Source: Bradyrhizobium diazoefficiens
GTDB lineage: Bacteria; Pseudomonadota; Alphaproteobacteria; Rhizobiales; Xanthobacteraceae
Direction: 5' to 3'
Assembly (NCBI RefSeq): GCF_016612535.1
Contig: NZ_JAENXS010000001.1
Location: 3,311,501 to 3,375,500 of the forward strand
Length of the DNA stretch: 64,000 nt
The notes under the pieces are model-generated. The model did not search any database, was not told the DNA's origin, and worked only from the letters and a program-made list of their open reading frames with translations. Position numbers and translations under genes: made by a program. Shown piece after piece: positions 53,370 through 63,921 of this stretch (position 1 is the first letter of the stretch; each line of letters opens with the position of its first letter).

Positions 53370-54761
53370 ATGTGGCACACTCGGATATCAAGTCTCGCCC
53401 TCGCATTGTCTGTCCCCGCAGCGACAGCCGCGGCTAATGCAGGCGTCCTATCACTTCACTTCTGGGGCGGACTCGTACTTGGCGGATCTATGTTGGTCCT
53501 TTCCATCGTGACGTCGAGGAGAGGGCAGAAGCCATCAGCAGTGACCTTGGACGAAGCGATGGCCATCAAGGCTTTCGAGTCGATCAAGGACGGTATCACC
53601 GTCTATGATGCTGACAAATGCGTGCTCGGCAACGACGCTGCAGCTCACATGCTCGGGCTTTCCAGTGGAGAAGAGCTGAAAGGGTTGAGTATCGCCTCGC
53701 TCTCGCTGGATCCTCAACCGAACGGCAAGACTGTTGCGCAGATGTTCGAGCAGACCAACGAGGCAGTGACCCGGTCAGGCCACGTCGCGATCGAATGGTG
53801 GCTTCGGCGCAAAGACCAGTCCTCAATTCCGGTCAGGATAAGTCTTGTTGTTTCGGAATTCAGCGGCCGTCCGGTCGTGGTGTGTGTTTGGCAGGATATA
53901 ACCGACCTGGTTCGCATGCGAGAAGAGCGGCTAAGTCTTGCGACAAGATTTGATAGCGACGTGTCGCGGGTCGTCGATGTTGTGGTGAGCTCAATGCACG
54001 ACATGCAAGCGGCCGCATCGGAAATTACAGCTTCAACGGACGATGTCTGTCTTCGCACCGAAGCCATGACCGAAATGGTGAAAAAGACCGAAGGAAACTC
54101 GACCGCGGTCTCTTCGGCCGCTCAGGAGTTCTCGGCCTCGATTTCGGAAATCAGCCGACAGGTTTCGACGGCAGCGAACATTTCGCAGGTTGCGCGCGAC
54201 AAGACCGGGCACGCTGAGGCCACATTAGGTGAGCTCGTCGCTTCGGTGACGAAGATCAGCACTGTCGTCCAAATGATCGAGAGCATAGCCTCGCAAACCA
54301 ATTTGCTGGCGCTCAACGCAACCATCGAGGCAGCACGCGCCGGCGAGGCCGGGCGAGGCTTTGCAGTGGTGGCGGGTGAAGTGAAGAATCTTGCCGCGCA
54401 GGCAGCAAAAGCGACGAGCGAGGTTGATGCTCAAATTGTTGCCATTCAACAAAGGACGGAACTTGCGACGGCGGCGATGAGTGACATCGCCGGCATAATC
54501 GACAAGTTGCAGGAGATATCGAGCAGCATATCGGCGGCGATAGAGGAGCAGTCGATCGTGACGAACGACATCTCAAGAAGCATTACCAACATCAGTGCTG
54601 ATATGCGCGACGCGTCTCGCGATATTGACCAACTCAACGATGTTTCGCGAGCCTCTGGCTCATCGGCAGCCCAGGCCGTCGGGAAGATGAAGTATTTGAG
54701 CAACAATGTCGCATCGTTGCAGGGGCAGGTCAGCGATTTCTTGATCAAGATCAGGGCGTAA
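53370..54761 (+). CDS. PAS-containing methyl-accepting chemotaxis protein
   Basis: A 463-aa chemoreceptor with one or two N-terminal hydrophobic segments (about 5-47), a PAS domain (about 65-180; [23 protein letters not shown] and [12 protein letters not shown]), and a cytoplasmic signalling domain with the tip [37 protein letters not shown]. No periplasmic sensor, so it senses an internal or redox cue. It is 168 nt downstream of the nod-box-associated gene with no terminator between them, so it may share nod box 2. Role in symbiotic chemotaxis is inference. Confidence 0.92.
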   Translation: MWHTRISSLALALSVPAATAAANAGVLSLHFWGGLVLGGSMLVLSIVTSRRGQKPSAVTLDEAMAIKAFESIKDGITVYDADKCVLGNDAAAHMLGLSSGEELKGLSIASLSLDPQPNGKTVAQMFEQTNEAVTRSGHVAIEWWLRRKDQSSIPVRISLVVSEFSGRPVVVCVWQDITDLVRMREERLSLATRFDSDVSRVVDVVVSSMHDMQAAASEITASTDDVCLRTEAMTEMVKKTEGNSTAVSSAAQEFSASISEISRQVSTAANISQVARDKTGHAEATLGELVASVTKISTVVQMIESIASQTNLLALNATIEAARAGEAGRGFAVVAGEVKNLAAQAAKATSEVDAQIVAIQQRTELATAAMSDIAGIIDKLQEISSSISAAIEEQSIVTNDISRSITNISADMRDASRDIDQLNDVSRASGSSAAQAVGKMKYLSNNVASLQGQVSDFLIKIRA

Positions 54762-55349
54762 TACAGCGCCCTCAGTTCAAGTACAGGTCAAGCAACCAAC
54801 TCACCATGAGATCTGCCGACTGTGACGTCGGTTAGCCAGGCGCAACTCAATCAGTCGGATCGATAACGCGTGTTGGTTCAGCATGGCGCGGTTCGTAGGC
54901 CAGGTCGGATGCTGTTTCGACAGACTTGCGGTCGAGGCGATGCTGTTGCAAGCACCTAAGCTGGCAGCCAGCGGGCGGTACGGATCTTGATGGTCTCGTT
55001 CTGAGGCACGACCGGTTGGGGAATTTGCTTTGCAGTTTGCGATGACCGGGATGGCGTGCGATCACGCGGCCCGCATCCGCGCCAATACGTCGGCGTCGCG
55101 CGAGTGCCATTCGTCCATACGGATGTCACTCGCGATCCGAGTTCCGCGGTTGTGCGGCCACAACGGTCTGGCGAATTCAGTGCCTTCGTCATCCATCAAG
55201 GCGGGTCCGAGAAGCTGGATGCGGAAAAAATGCCGCCTCGACATGGATCGCCTCGCGCGCCGGCACGGCATTCTGGATAAACTAGGCGACCTGCTGCCCT
55301 GAACCACCCGACTTTAAGGTAGGGCTTCTGTTCTCGAGAGAGAAAGACG

Positions 55350-55430
55350 ATGCGTAAAGCCAGTTCCCGGAAGAGCAGCTCATCAAGCTCTTGAACGAAC
55401 ACGGCGCCGGTCGGCTACGCCAGTCGATCA
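55350..55430 (+). pseudogene. possible IS3-type orfA remnant
   Basis: MRKAS, then after a one-base shift FPEEQLIKLLNEHGAG, resembles the beginning of IS3-family OrfA (M-R-K-S-x-F-x-E-E-Q-I-I-x-x-L-x-E-x-x-A-G). Nothing recognisable follows. The surrounding gene-free stretch 54762-56281 shows no other supportable gene. Confidence 0.3.
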
Positions 55431-56281
55431 ACTCGCTTGATCCTTGCTGCGGCAGTAAGTGGACCTTCCAGAAGGACCGGAAAGAGGGAAGAAGGATCGG
55501 GCAGGCGAGAACGAACGACGCCCCGGGGGAAAAGGAACTGACCAGCGATTTTCAAGAAACGATGGAAGTCTTGTTTTCAGGTTCTACCCGTGGCGGGGCG
55601 GATGCGCGCCATTCTTCAAGAGAGTAGCGGATGCTGCGCGCGGACCTGATCCGTAGCGTGGCGGCGGACCGCCGCAAATGTCCGCGCAAACGATAAATTG
55701 CCGGCTGTCGCGAGGCGCGTGACCAGGTTGCGAGGCAACCTTAAGAGCTTGAGACATTCGCAATTCTTGCTAGCTGTCGGGATGTTTTGGCGGGACCGAA
55801 GAGTCGCGCGGCCGTGTCGGAAAACTTACAATCTGACGCTACATACGATTCAAGTCCGTCGCCGGCCCAGATTCAGCAATTTCTTGACATTCACAGGACC
55901 GTTTAAGCAGCGAGAACAAGACCGTGGCGGGCGCAAGGCGTCGCGCGTCGGCAGAATTGGCCTGGAGCGCCAGAGTCGCCTCTGCGTTGGTTATCAGGAT
56001 AACAGGCCTCGAGGTCGAGGCTGCGCTCCAGCAGGAGCAAATCAAAGAAGCGGTAGAGATGCGTCGTTCGGGACGGACCTTCCGGAGGGTCGGAGCGTGC
56101 TGCCATTCGAGATCAAGCCCGTGCCGCGAGATCACATGGTGCCAGCAAACTCATTGATTGAACTTTGGGGTGTTTGCCCGACGAGCTTCAGGAGGCTCGG
56201 GTCCGCGGCCAGCGCGCGGCACACAGCTTCATCCTGAACACGCTGCGGGCCCATTGCCCTGGCAAGCAGCGGAAAACGAAA

Positions 56282-56306
56282 GCGCCCGCCCGAACAGGGC
56301 GGGCGC
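56282..56306 (-). terminator. rho-independent terminator of the RTX gene
   Basis: A perfect 10-bp stem GCGCCCGCCC / GGGCGGGCGC with a 5-nt loop, followed on the minus strand by TTTCGTTTT, 20 nt after the RTX gene stop. Confidence 0.88.
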
Positions 56307-56326
56307 GGTTCGGCATGGGTTGCGGG

Positions 56327-57130
56327 TCAGTGGAATGTGAAGTCCGATGCGCTCAGGCCCAAGCTGGCCAGGCCGTCCACGCTGTGCACATTGCTCAGGT
56401 GGGCGAACTCGTCTACGTGGTTCGCGGAGGTGACGTAGGCCAGATTCGCAGTCATGCTGTTGTACCCAAAGTAGGCGATAATGTCGCCGGGGGCCGCGGA
56501 AATGGCGCTGGCTGCGTCAGAGCCGTTGGAGAAACCCCGATCGGTGATCACCACGACATGTTCCCCGTGAGCACCTGAGGCCGGGCCACTGTAGAAGGTG
56601 TCCACCTGATTGCCAGACTGCTGGCTGACGTGATTGAGGAAGTTCGCGTTGAGCCCGTCGCTGCCAAAGCCGACCGCGTCGAACGTGAAGGTGTCCTGTG
56701 CCGGGTCGAAATCCACGATCGTGGTGTGGTCGGGGGCCGGCCCGTACTGTTGGTCGAATCCGGGGTGCGGGTCGTGGAACTGGAACGCAAAGGTGTCGTT
56801 GCCGGTGCCTCCCGTCAGGGAATCCCTGCCGTCACCAGCGAAGAGGACGTCGTCGCCGGCGCCGCCGAAGAGCTTATCATTGCCCTCATTGACAATTCGC
56901 GGTTTGTCGGGGCCGTTGTCGCCATAGAGGAAGTCGTTACCCTCGTCGCCGAAGACGTTGTCGTTGCCCTGGCCGCCGAAGACTCGGTCATTGCCCTCGC
57001 CGGCCGAGATGACGTCGTTTCCGGCACGACCGTCGATCCAGTCGTCGCCCTTGGGGTCGATGATGATATCGTTACCGTCGCCGCCAAAGAGACTATTGCT
57101 GCCCGGACCGCCAACAATTGGTTTGTCCAT
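56327..57130 (-). CDS. RTX-type calcium-binding protein
   Basis: A 267-aa secreted protein with at least six Ca-binding nonapeptides (GGDGNDIII, GRAGNDVI, GEGNDRVFGGQGNDNVFGDEG, GGAGDDVLFAGDG, GGTGNDTF) over residues about 10-115, then a beta-rich C-terminal half that probably carries the type I secretion signal. There is no N-terminal signal peptide, as expected for RTX proteins. An AAGGAG site precedes the ATG. Adjacent type I export genes are not seen. A degenerate nod box lies 66 nt upstream. Confidence 0.85.
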   Translation of the reverse strand: MDKPIVGGPGSNSLFGGDGNDIIIDPKGDDWIDGRAGNDVISAGEGNDRVFGGQGNDNVFGDEGNDFLYGDNGPDKPRIVNEGNDKLFGGAGDDVLFAGDGRDSLTGGTGNDTFAFQFHDPHPGFDQQYGPAPDHTTIVDFDPAQDTFTFDAVGFGSDGLNANFLNHVSQQSGNQVDTFYSGPASGAHGEHVVVITDRGFSNGSDAASAISAAPGDIIAYFGYNSMTANLAYVTSANHVDEFAHLSNVHSVDGLASLGLSASDFTFH

Positions 57131-57195
57131 CGCGAATACTCCTTGTTAGACAGCCCCCACCATGCCACCTGGCTCGTTCATATTGCTCATCAGCC

Positions 57196-57242
57196 AAATA
57201 GAATAATTCATTGTTTTGATAGAACGCATCGACCTGGCGGAT
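57196..57242 (-). promoter_or_regulatory. degenerate nod box upstream of the RTX gene
   Basis: Read on the minus strand it gives ATCCGC-N4-TCGATG-N6-ATC, then AAAACAAT, matching nod box spacing. The first half unit is ATC-N9-GAT, the second ATC-N9-AAT; the rightmost part is poorly conserved. It points at the RTX gene start 66 nt away. Confidence 0.5.
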
Positions 57243-57406
57243 ACATCCAGGACGCTTCTCTGGCCTAACAGCTCAGCGCATCAGCTGATGCAACCGGTTT
57301 GAGCTGGTGCCCGCCGGGCTATGATGAGTCGCGAGCGGGCGCCAAGCCCACCCAAGGCTAACGCGTTGCATTCGAGTAGCCGCGGTCAATGACACGCGCT
57401 GGTCCT

Positions 57407-57472
57407 TGTTTTCTATCGAACAGGCGCAAACGAAGCCGTCTATGGGAAGCTTCCGATGTCGGGTTTGCAACA
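57407..57472 (+). promoter_or_regulatory. two NifA upstream activator sequences
   Basis: TGT-N10-ACA occurs at 57407-57422 (TGTTTTCTATCGAACA) and at 57457-57472 (TGTCGGGTTTGCAACA), 50 bp apart, about 120 and 70 bp upstream of the sigma-54 promoter. Both fit the NifA binding consensus. Confidence 0.9.
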
Positions 57473-57541
57473 CAGTCAGGCCGGGCTTGCCCACAAAGCT
57501 ATGTGCTTCCAATTCCGCTAGTTTTTGCGCTTGCGCGCGGC

Positions 57542-57557
57542 TGGCACGCTCGTTGCT
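57542..57557 (+). promoter_or_regulatory. sigma-54 (-24/-12) promoter of nifD
   Basis: TGGCACGCTCGTTGCT, an exact match to TGGCACG-N4-TTGCW with correct GG-N10-GC spacing. It is 49 nt upstream of the nifD ATG, so it drives nifDKENX with NifA. Confidence 0.95.
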
Positions 57558-57605
57558 AAACTCTTCGCTGAGCACGCGTCGCGCTAACTCTCAAAGGATA
57601 TCAGC

Positions 57606-59105
57606 ATGAGCTTCGTTAGGACCGAAAGCATCGAGGAGATCAAGGCCCGCAATAAGGACCTCATCCAGGAGGTGCTGACGGTCTATCCCGAGAAGACGGC
57701 AAAACGGCGCGCCAAGCACCTGAACGTTCACGAGGCAGGGAAGGCGGATTGCGGCGTTAAGTCCAATCTCAAATCCATCCCCGGCGTGATGACGATCCGC
57801 GGCTGCGCCTATGCAGGCTCCAAGGGCGTGGTCTGGGGGCCGATCAAGGACATGATCCATATCAGCCATGGTCCGGTGGGGTGTGGCCAGTACTCCTGGG
57901 GCTCGCGGCGCAACTATTACGCCGGCACGACCGGTATCGATACGTTCGTGACCTTGCAGTTCACGTCCGACTTCCAGGAAAAGGATATCGTGTTCGGCGG
58001 TGACAAGAAGCTCGTCAAACTCATCGACGAGCTGCAGGAGCTGTTCCCGCTGAACAACGGCATCACCATCCAGTCCGAATGCCCGATTGGCCTGATCGGC
58101 GATGATATCGAGGCGGTATCCAAGGCCAAGTCGAAGGAATATGGCGGCAAGACGATCGTGCCGGTTCGCTGCGAAGGCTTCCGCGGCGTCTCGCAGTCGC
58201 TCGGGCACCATATCGCCAACGATGCCGTGCGCGATTGGATCTTCGATAGGCTCACGCCCGAGAAGTCCCGCTTCGAGTCGACGCCCTATGACGTTGCGAT
58301 CATCGGAGACTATAATATCGGCGGTGATGCCTGGTCGTCTCGAATCCTGCTGGAGGAAATGGGCCTGCGCGTCATCGCCCAGTGGTCCGGAGACGGGTCG
58401 CTGGCCGAGCTCGAGGCCACGCCCAAAGCGAAGCTCAACATACTGCATTGCTACCGCTCGATGAACTACATCTCCCGTCACATGGAGGAGAAGTTCGGCA
58501 TTCCGTGGTGCGAATACAATTTCTTCGGCCCCTCGAAAATCGCGGAATCACTGCGCAAGATAGCGAGCTATTTCGACGACAGCATCAAGGAAGGAGCCGA
58601 GCGGGTGATTGCGAAATACCAGCCGCTTGTTGATGCGGTCGTCGCAAAATACCGCCCCCGCCTGGAAGGCAAGACCGTGATGCTGTTCGTCGGCGGATTG
58701 CGTCCGCGCCATGTGATCGGAGCCTACGAGGACCTCGGCATGGAAGTCATCGGCACGGGCTACGAGTTTGGCCATAACGATGACTATCAGCGCACCGCCC
58801 AGCATTACGTCAAGGACGGCACGCTCATCTACGATGATGTCAATGGCTATGAGTTCGAGCGCTTTGTCGAGAAGATGCAGCCCGACCTAGTCGGCTCGGG
58901 CATCAAGGAAAAATATGTGTTCCAGAAGATGGGGGTGCCGTTCCGGCAGATGCACTCCTGGGACTATTCGGGTCCGTACCACGGTTATGACGGCTTTCCG
59001 ATCTTCGCGCGCGACATGGACATGGCTATCAACTCGCCCGTGTGGGGGAAGACCAAGGCGCCCTGGAAGGCTGTCGCAGAACCAAGGCTCATGGCTGCGG
59101 AATAG
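57606..59105 (+). CDS. nifD: nitrogenase MoFe protein alpha chain
   Basis: Alpha subunit of nitrogenase, which reduces N2 to ammonia at the FeMo-cofactor. The 499-aa product includes the P-cluster ligand region [18 protein letters not shown] and [29 protein letters not shown], and the cofactor His segment [15 protein letters not shown]. Full length. First gene behind the NifA/sigma-54 promoter; nifK follows 72 nt downstream. Confidence 0.98.
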   Translation: MSFVRTESIEEIKARNKDLIQEVLTVYPEKTAKRRAKHLNVHEAGKADCGVKSNLKSIPGVMTIRGCAYAGSKGVVWGPIKDMIHISHGPVGCGQYSWGSRRNYYAGTTGIDTFVTLQFTSDFQEKDIVFGGDKKLVKLIDELQELFPLNNGITIQSECPIGLIGDDIEAVSKAKSKEYGGKTIVPVRCEGFRGVSQSLGHHIANDAVRDWIFDRLTPEKSRFESTPYDVAIIGDYNIGGDAWSSRILLEEMGLRVIAQWSGDGSLAELEATPKAKLNILHCYRSMNYISRHMEEKFGIPWCEYNFFGPSKIAESLRKIASYFDDSIKEGAERVIAKYQPLVDAVVAKYRPRLEGKTVMLFVGGLRPRHVIGAYEDLGMEVIGTGYEFGHNDDYQRTAQHYVKDGTLIYDDVNGYEFERFVEKMQPDLVGSGIKEKYVFQKMGVPFRQMHSWDYSGPYHGYDGFPIFARDMDMAINSPVWGKTKAPWKAVAEPRLMAAE

Positions 59106-59177
59106 CTGGCCTCCCCGCCGTCTCTTCAGGGACGTCGAGCCGACATTGACCACGATTTTCAAGAGGATTTCCACGAA

Positions 59178-60734
59178 ATGGCGCAGAATGCAGAACACGT
59201 GCTCGATCATGTCGAGCTGTTCCGCGGTCCGGAATACCAGCAAATGCTGGCCAACAAGAAGAAGATGTTCGAGAACGCTCGAGATCCCGCGGAGGTCGAA
59301 CGCATCAGGGAATGGTCGAAGACGCCCGAATATCGCGAAAAGAACTTTGCGCGGGAAGCTCTGACCATAAACCCGGCCAAGGCTTGCCAGCCGCTCGGCG
59401 CAGTCTTCGCCTCCGTTGGATTCGAGGGCACACTGCCCTTCGTGCACGGCTCCCAGGGCTGCGTCGCCTATTATCGCAGCCATCTGTCGCGGCACTTCAA
59501 GGAGCCGAGTTCCTGCGTCTCTTCGTCAATGACGGAAGATGCCGCAGTGTTCGGCGGCCTGAACAACATGACCGATGGGCTCGCCAACAGCTATAACATG
59601 TACAAGCCCAAGATGATCGCGGTCTCCACGACCTGCATGGCGGAGGTGATCGGGGATGACCTTAACGCCTTTATCAAAACCTCCAAGGAGAAAGGATCGG
59701 TCCCGCAGGATTTCGATGTGCCGTTCGCGCACACGCCAGCCTTCGTCGGCAGCCACATCACGGGCTATGACAATGCGCTGAAAGGTATCCTTGAGCACTT
59801 CTGGGACGGAAAAGCCGGGACAGTGCCGAAGCTCGAGCGCACTCCCAACGAGAAGATCAACTTTATCGGCGGCTTTGACGGCTACACTGTTGGCAACACC
59901 CGTGAAATCAAGCGCATCTTCGATTTGATGGATGTCCAGTACACGATTCTCGCGGACAATTCCGATGTGTTCGATACGCCGACCGACGGCGAGTTCAGGA
60001 TGTATGACGGCGGCACCACGTTGGAAGACGCCGCAAACGCGCTTCACGCCAAGGCGACGATCTCTGCGCAGCAATGGTGCACGGAAAAGACGCTAGCGTT
60101 CATCGCCGGCCATGGCCAGGAGGTCCTGGCCTTCAACCATCCGGTCGGCGTCTCCGCGACCGACGAGCTCCTCATGGCGCTAGCGCGCATCACCGGCAAG
60201 GAAATCCCCGAGGCGCTGGCGCGAGAGCGCGGCCGCCTGGTCGACGCGATCGCCGACTCCAGCGCCCATATCCACGGCAAGAAATTCGCGATCTACGGCG
60301 ATCCAGACCTATGTTATGGGCTGACTGCCTTCCTGCTCGAACTCGGCGCCGAACCGGTCCATGTGCTGTCCACGAACGGCAACAAGGCCTGGCACGATAA
60401 AATGCAGGCATTGTTTGCGAGCTCGCCGTTCGGGCAGAATTGCCATGCCTATCCGGGGCGGGACCTCTGGCACATGCGCTCGCTGCTGTTCACGGAGCCG
60501 GTCGACTTCCTGATCGGCAACACGCATGGCAAATATCTGGAGCGCGATACCGGCACCCCGCTGATCCGCATCGGTTTCCCCATTTTTGATCGGCATCATC
60601 ATCATCGTTCTCCGCTGTGGGGCTATCAGGGCGGCATGAACGTTTTGGTGAAGATCCTCGACAAGATCTTTGACGAGATCGACAGGAAGACCAGCGTTAC
60701 AGGCACGGACTATAGCTTTGACATCATTCGTTGA
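59178..60734 (+). CDS. nifK: nitrogenase MoFe protein beta chain
   Basis: Beta subunit of nitrogenase, sharing the P-cluster with NifD. The 518-aa product has [46 protein letters not shown] with the Cys ligands, [16 protein letters not shown], and [14 protein letters not shown] near the end. The ATG at 59178 is used. nifE begins 94 nt downstream without a terminator. Confidence 0.98.
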   Translation: MAQNAEHVLDHVELFRGPEYQQMLANKKKMFENARDPAEVERIREWSKTPEYREKNFAREALTINPAKACQPLGAVFASVGFEGTLPFVHGSQGCVAYYRSHLSRHFKEPSSCVSSSMTEDAAVFGGLNNMTDGLANSYNMYKPKMIAVSTTCMAEVIGDDLNAFIKTSKEKGSVPQDFDVPFAHTPAFVGSHITGYDNALKGILEHFWDGKAGTVPKLERTPNEKINFIGGFDGYTVGNTREIKRIFDLMDVQYTILADNSDVFDTPTDGEFRMYDGGTTLEDAANALHAKATISAQQWCTEKTLAFIAGHGQEVLAFNHPVGVSATDELLMALARITGKEIPEALARERGRLVDAIADSSAHIHGKKFAIYGDPDLCYGLTAFLLELGAEPVHVLSTNGNKAWHDKMQALFASSPFGQNCHAYPGRDLWHMRSLLFTEPVDFLIGNTHGKYLERDTGTPLIRIGFPIFDRHHHHRSPLWGYQGGMNVLVKILDKIFDEIDRKTSVTGTDYSFDIIR

Positions 60735-60828
60735 TGACGAAACACGCCTAAGTGATCGCCGGCAAACATCGGCGATGGCTTAAGCGCGATGGCTGATCTC
60801 ACATTATCGCGATTGAGAGGAGAGACCG

Positions 60829-62508
60829 ATGAGTTCGCTTTCGGCCAGAATCCTGGACGTCTTCAACGAGCCGGGCTGCGCCAAGAACGCCGACAAGTCG
60901 GAGGCTGACCGCAAGAAGGGTTGCACCAAACCACCTAAGCCGGGCAGTGCGGCCGGCGGTTGCGCCTTCGACGGCGCCAAGATCGCGCTGCAGCCGTTCA
61001 CCGATGTGGCCCATCTGGTGCACGGACCCATCGCCTGTGAGGGCAATTCCTGGGACAACCGCGGTGCAGCTTCGTCCGGGGCCAGCATCTGGCGCACCGG
61101 CTTCACCACTGACATGAACGAAACCGATATCGTGTTCGGCGGCGAGAAGCGACTTTACAAGGCGATCAGGGAGATCTTGGCGAAATACGATCCGGCGGCG
61201 ATCTTCGTCTATCAGACCTGCATTCCCGCCATGATCGGCGACGACATCAATGCCGTCTGCAAAGCGGCTTCCCGGAAGTTCGGCAAGCCCGTGATTCCGG
61301 TCAATTCGCCAGGCTTCGTAGGGTCGAAAAACCTCGGCAATAAGCTTGCGGGGCAAGCACTGCTTGATCATGTCATCGGCACCGAAGAGCCGGACCACAC
61401 CACGTCCTGCGACATTAACCTGATCGGCGAATACAACCTCTCGGGCGAATTGTGGCAGGTCAAGCCGCTGTTGGACGAGCTCGGCATCCGCATCCTCTCC
61501 TGCATTTCCGGAGACGGGAAATATCGCGAAGTCGCCTCATCGCATCGGGCGCGCGCCGCCATGCTGGTCTGTTCGAAGTCGATGATCAATGTGGCGCGCA
61601 AGATGCAAGAGCGCTATGGCATCCCGTTCTTCGAAGGCTCGTTCTACGGCATCCAGGACTCCAGCGACGCACTGCGCAACATTGCACGCGTTTTGGTCGC
61701 GCGCGGGGGCCCGGAAGATCTGATCGGCCGGACCGAGGCCGTCATAGCGCGGGAGGAGGCGCGCGCGTGGGCGAAAATCGGATCCTACAGGCCGCGCCTT
61801 GCCGGCAAGAGGGCACTTCTCATCACAGGTGGCGTGAAATCCTGGTCCGTGCTGGCCGCGTTGCAGGAGGCCGGCCTCGAGCTGGTCGGCACCAGCGTCA
61901 AAAAATCCACAAAAGAAGACAAGCAGCGCATCAAGCAGCGGATGGGGCAGGACGCCCATATGATCGACGACATGGCGCCACGGGATATGTACAGGATGCT
62001 GAAGGCCGCAAAAGCGGACATCATGCTCTCCGGCGGCAAGTCGCAATTCGTCGCGCTGAAGGCGGCGATGCCCTGGCTCGACATCAACCAGGAGCGCTCT
62101 CATGCCTATATGGGCTATTTGGGGATCGTGAACCTGGTCGAGGAGATCGACAAGGCGCTGTTCAATCCGATGTGGGAGCAACTGCGCCGGCCGGCCCCAT
62201 GGGACGGGATCGCCAAGGATGGCCAGCCCATGCGCTTGGCCCTTGCGCAGAGCGAGGGACAGCCCGCCGAGACCGCAAAAACCCCGGCGCTCATGGAGGC
62301 GAGCCGCCGCGCGAAAAAGGTTTGCCTCTGCAACAAAGTCGATCGAGGAACGATCGAAGATGCAATCCACGTGCACGGTCTGACGAGCGTCGAGGGTGTC
62401 AGAGAGCACGCCGACGCATACGGCGGCTGCTGCAGGAGCCGGATCCAGGACATCCTGAAGGCGATGTCGGTCTCGCAGCCGCCTGCCATGCGGCAGGCCG
62501 CGGAATAG
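60829..62508 (+). CDS. nifE: NifE, FeMo-cofactor scaffold, with C-terminal BFD-like extension
   Basis: With NifN forms the scaffold that matures the FeMo-cofactor. The 559-aa product has the NifE core (GCAFDGAKIALQPFTDVAHLVHGPIACEGNSWDNRG, YQTCIPAMIGDDI) to about residue 480. A C-terminal extension follows with VCLCNKVDRGTIEDAI and YGGCCRSRIQDIL, resembling the [2Fe-2S] BFD/NifU-central domain. Cys are at 499, 501, 534 and 535, so the second pair is C-C rather than C-x2-C. The extension makes it longer than Azotobacter-type NifE. Confidence 0.96.
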   Translation: MSSLSARILDVFNEPGCAKNADKSEADRKKGCTKPPKPGSAAGGCAFDGAKIALQPFTDVAHLVHGPIACEGNSWDNRGAASSGASIWRTGFTTDMNETDIVFGGEKRLYKAIREILAKYDPAAIFVYQTCIPAMIGDDINAVCKAASRKFGKPVIPVNSPGFVGSKNLGNKLAGQALLDHVIGTEEPDHTTSCDINLIGEYNLSGELWQVKPLLDELGIRILSCISGDGKYREVASSHRARAAMLVCSKSMINVARKMQERYGIPFFEGSFYGIQDSSDALRNIARVLVARGGPEDLIGRTEAVIAREEARAWAKIGSYRPRLAGKRALLITGGVKSWSVLAALQEAGLELVGTSVKKSTKEDKQRIKQRMGQDAHMIDDMAPRDMYRMLKAAKADIMLSGGKSQFVALKAAMPWLDINQERSHAYMGYLGIVNLVEEIDKALFNPMWEQLRRPAPWDGIAKDGQPMRLALAQSEGQPAETAKTPALMEASRRAKKVCLCNKVDRGTIEDAIHVHGLTSVEGVREHADAYGGCCRSRIQDILKAMSVSQPPAMRQAAE

Positions 62509-62517
62509 GACGGCGTC

Positions 62518-63921
62518 ATGGCTCTCGTCAGCACGCCGAGCAAGGCCTGCACGGTCAACCCGCTGAAGATGAGCCAGCCCATCGGCGGCGCATTCGCGTT
62601 CATGGGCCTGCGCGGGGCGATGCCGCTTCTGCACGGTTCGCAAGGCTGCACGTCGTTCGGGCTCACGCTGTTCGTGCGGCATTTCAAGGAACCGGTCCCG
62701 CTGCAGACCACCGCGATGAGCGAGGTGACAACCGTGCTCGGCGGGTTTGAAAATATCGAGCAAGCCATCCTCAACATCCACCATCGAGCCAAGCCGGCGA
62801 TCATCGGGATCTGCTCGACCGGGATAACGGAAACGAACGGCGACGATATCGACGGCTACATCAAGCTGATCCGCAAGAAGCATCCGCAACTCGCCACATT
62901 TCCCCTGGTCCATGTCTCGACGCCCGATTTCAAGGATGCGTTCCAGGACGGCTGGGAAAAGGCAGTGGCGCGCATGGTCGAGGTGCTTGTCAGCGCGCCG
63001 ACGATCGCGGCAGAGCGCGATCCCGCGCGGGTGAATGTCCTGCCCGGATGTCACCTGACGCCCGCGGACCTCGATGAGGTCAGAACGATTCTGGAGGATT
63101 TCGGGCTCAAGCCACGCTTCCTGCCTGACCTAGCGGGATCGCTGGACGGGCATATCCCCGAGGAGTTTACGTCAACGACCATCGGCGGCATCGGCATTGA
63201 GGAAATTGCCAGCATGGGCCAGTCCGGCTGGACCATTGCCATCGGTGCGCAGATGCGGCGGGCGGCAGAAGCCATGCAGACCAGGACCGGGGTGCCGTTT
63301 CGCCTGTTCGAGCGATTGTGTGGCCTCATCCCCAACGATGAATTCATCGCGTTCTTGAGCGAGATCTCCGGCCGCCCTGTGCCAACCAAATATCGGCGCC
63401 AGCGCGGACAGCTCGCCGATGCGATGCTGGACGCCCATTTCCATATCGGCGGCCGTAAGCTCGCGATCGGTGCCGAGCCTGACCTCTTGTTCGACTTCTC
63501 CAGCATGCTGCACGACATGGGCGCGCAGGTCACGGCGGCCGTGACGACCACGCCCTCGCCCGTGCTGGAGCGGATAAGGACGGAGGAGGTGCTGATCGGC
63601 GATCTTGAGGATCTGGAAGAGCGCGCCCGGAGAGCGAATTGCGATCTATTGATCACGCATTCGCATGGCCGCCAAGCGGCGGAACGGCTCAAGATCCCGT
63701 TTCATCGCGCGGGATTTCCGATGTTCGACCGCCTTGGCGCAGCACACCAGCTGTCCGTTGGGTATCGCGGCACGCGCGATCTGATCTTCCATCTCGCCAA
63801 CTTGGTCATCGCCGACCGCGAGGAAAATCATAAACCCTGCCCCGATAGCTGGCGGGCCTCAACGCCGCCTCTCAAGTCCGGACGCAGCTTCACCGACGCA
63901 ACAGAGAGGTCGATTGCATGA
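62518..63921 (+). CDS. nifN: NifN, FeMo-cofactor scaffold partner
   Basis: Partner of NifE in cofactor assembly. The 467-aa product has KACTVNPLKMSQPIGGAFAFMGLRGAMPLLHGSQGC, STGITETNGDD and LPGCHLTPADLDEVR, standard NifN motifs. It starts 9 nt after nifE; its stop overlaps the nifX ATG (ATGA). Confidence 0.97.
   Translation: MALVSTPSKACTVNPLKMSQPIGGAFAFMGLRGAMPLLHGSQGCTSFGLTLFVRHFKEPVPLQTTAMSEVTTVLGGFENIEQAILNIHHRAKPAIIGICSTGITETNGDDIDGYIKLIRKKHPQLATFPLVHVSTPDFKDAFQDGWEKAVARMVEVLVSAPTIAAERDPARVNVLPGCHLTPADLDEVRTILEDFGLKPRFLPDLAGSLDGHIPEEFTSTTIGGIGIEEIASMGQSGWTIAIGAQMRRAAEAMQTRTGVPFRLFERLCGLIPNDEFIAFLSEISGRPVPTKYRRQRGQLADAMLDAHFHIGGRKLAIGAEPDLLFDFSSMLHDMGAQVTAAVTTTPSPVLERIRTEEVLIGDLEDLEERARRANCDLLITHSHGRQAAERLKIPFHRAGFPMFDRLGAAHQLSVGYRGTRDLIFHLANLVIADREENHKPCPDSWRASTPPLKSGRSFTDATERSIA

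Noticed and set aside
55698..56237. 179-codon plus-strand frame upstream of the RTX terminator
   Set aside because: Arg-rich, no motif, no ribosome-binding site; treated as spurious.
57273..57575. 100-codon minus-strand frame in the nifD upstream region
   Set aside because: The region is occupied by the NifA sites and sigma-54 promoter; the frame has no motif.
61537..63054. 505-codon minus-strand open frame opposite nifE/nifN
   Set aside because: Shadow of high-GC coding sequence; nifE and nifN are certain on the plus strand.
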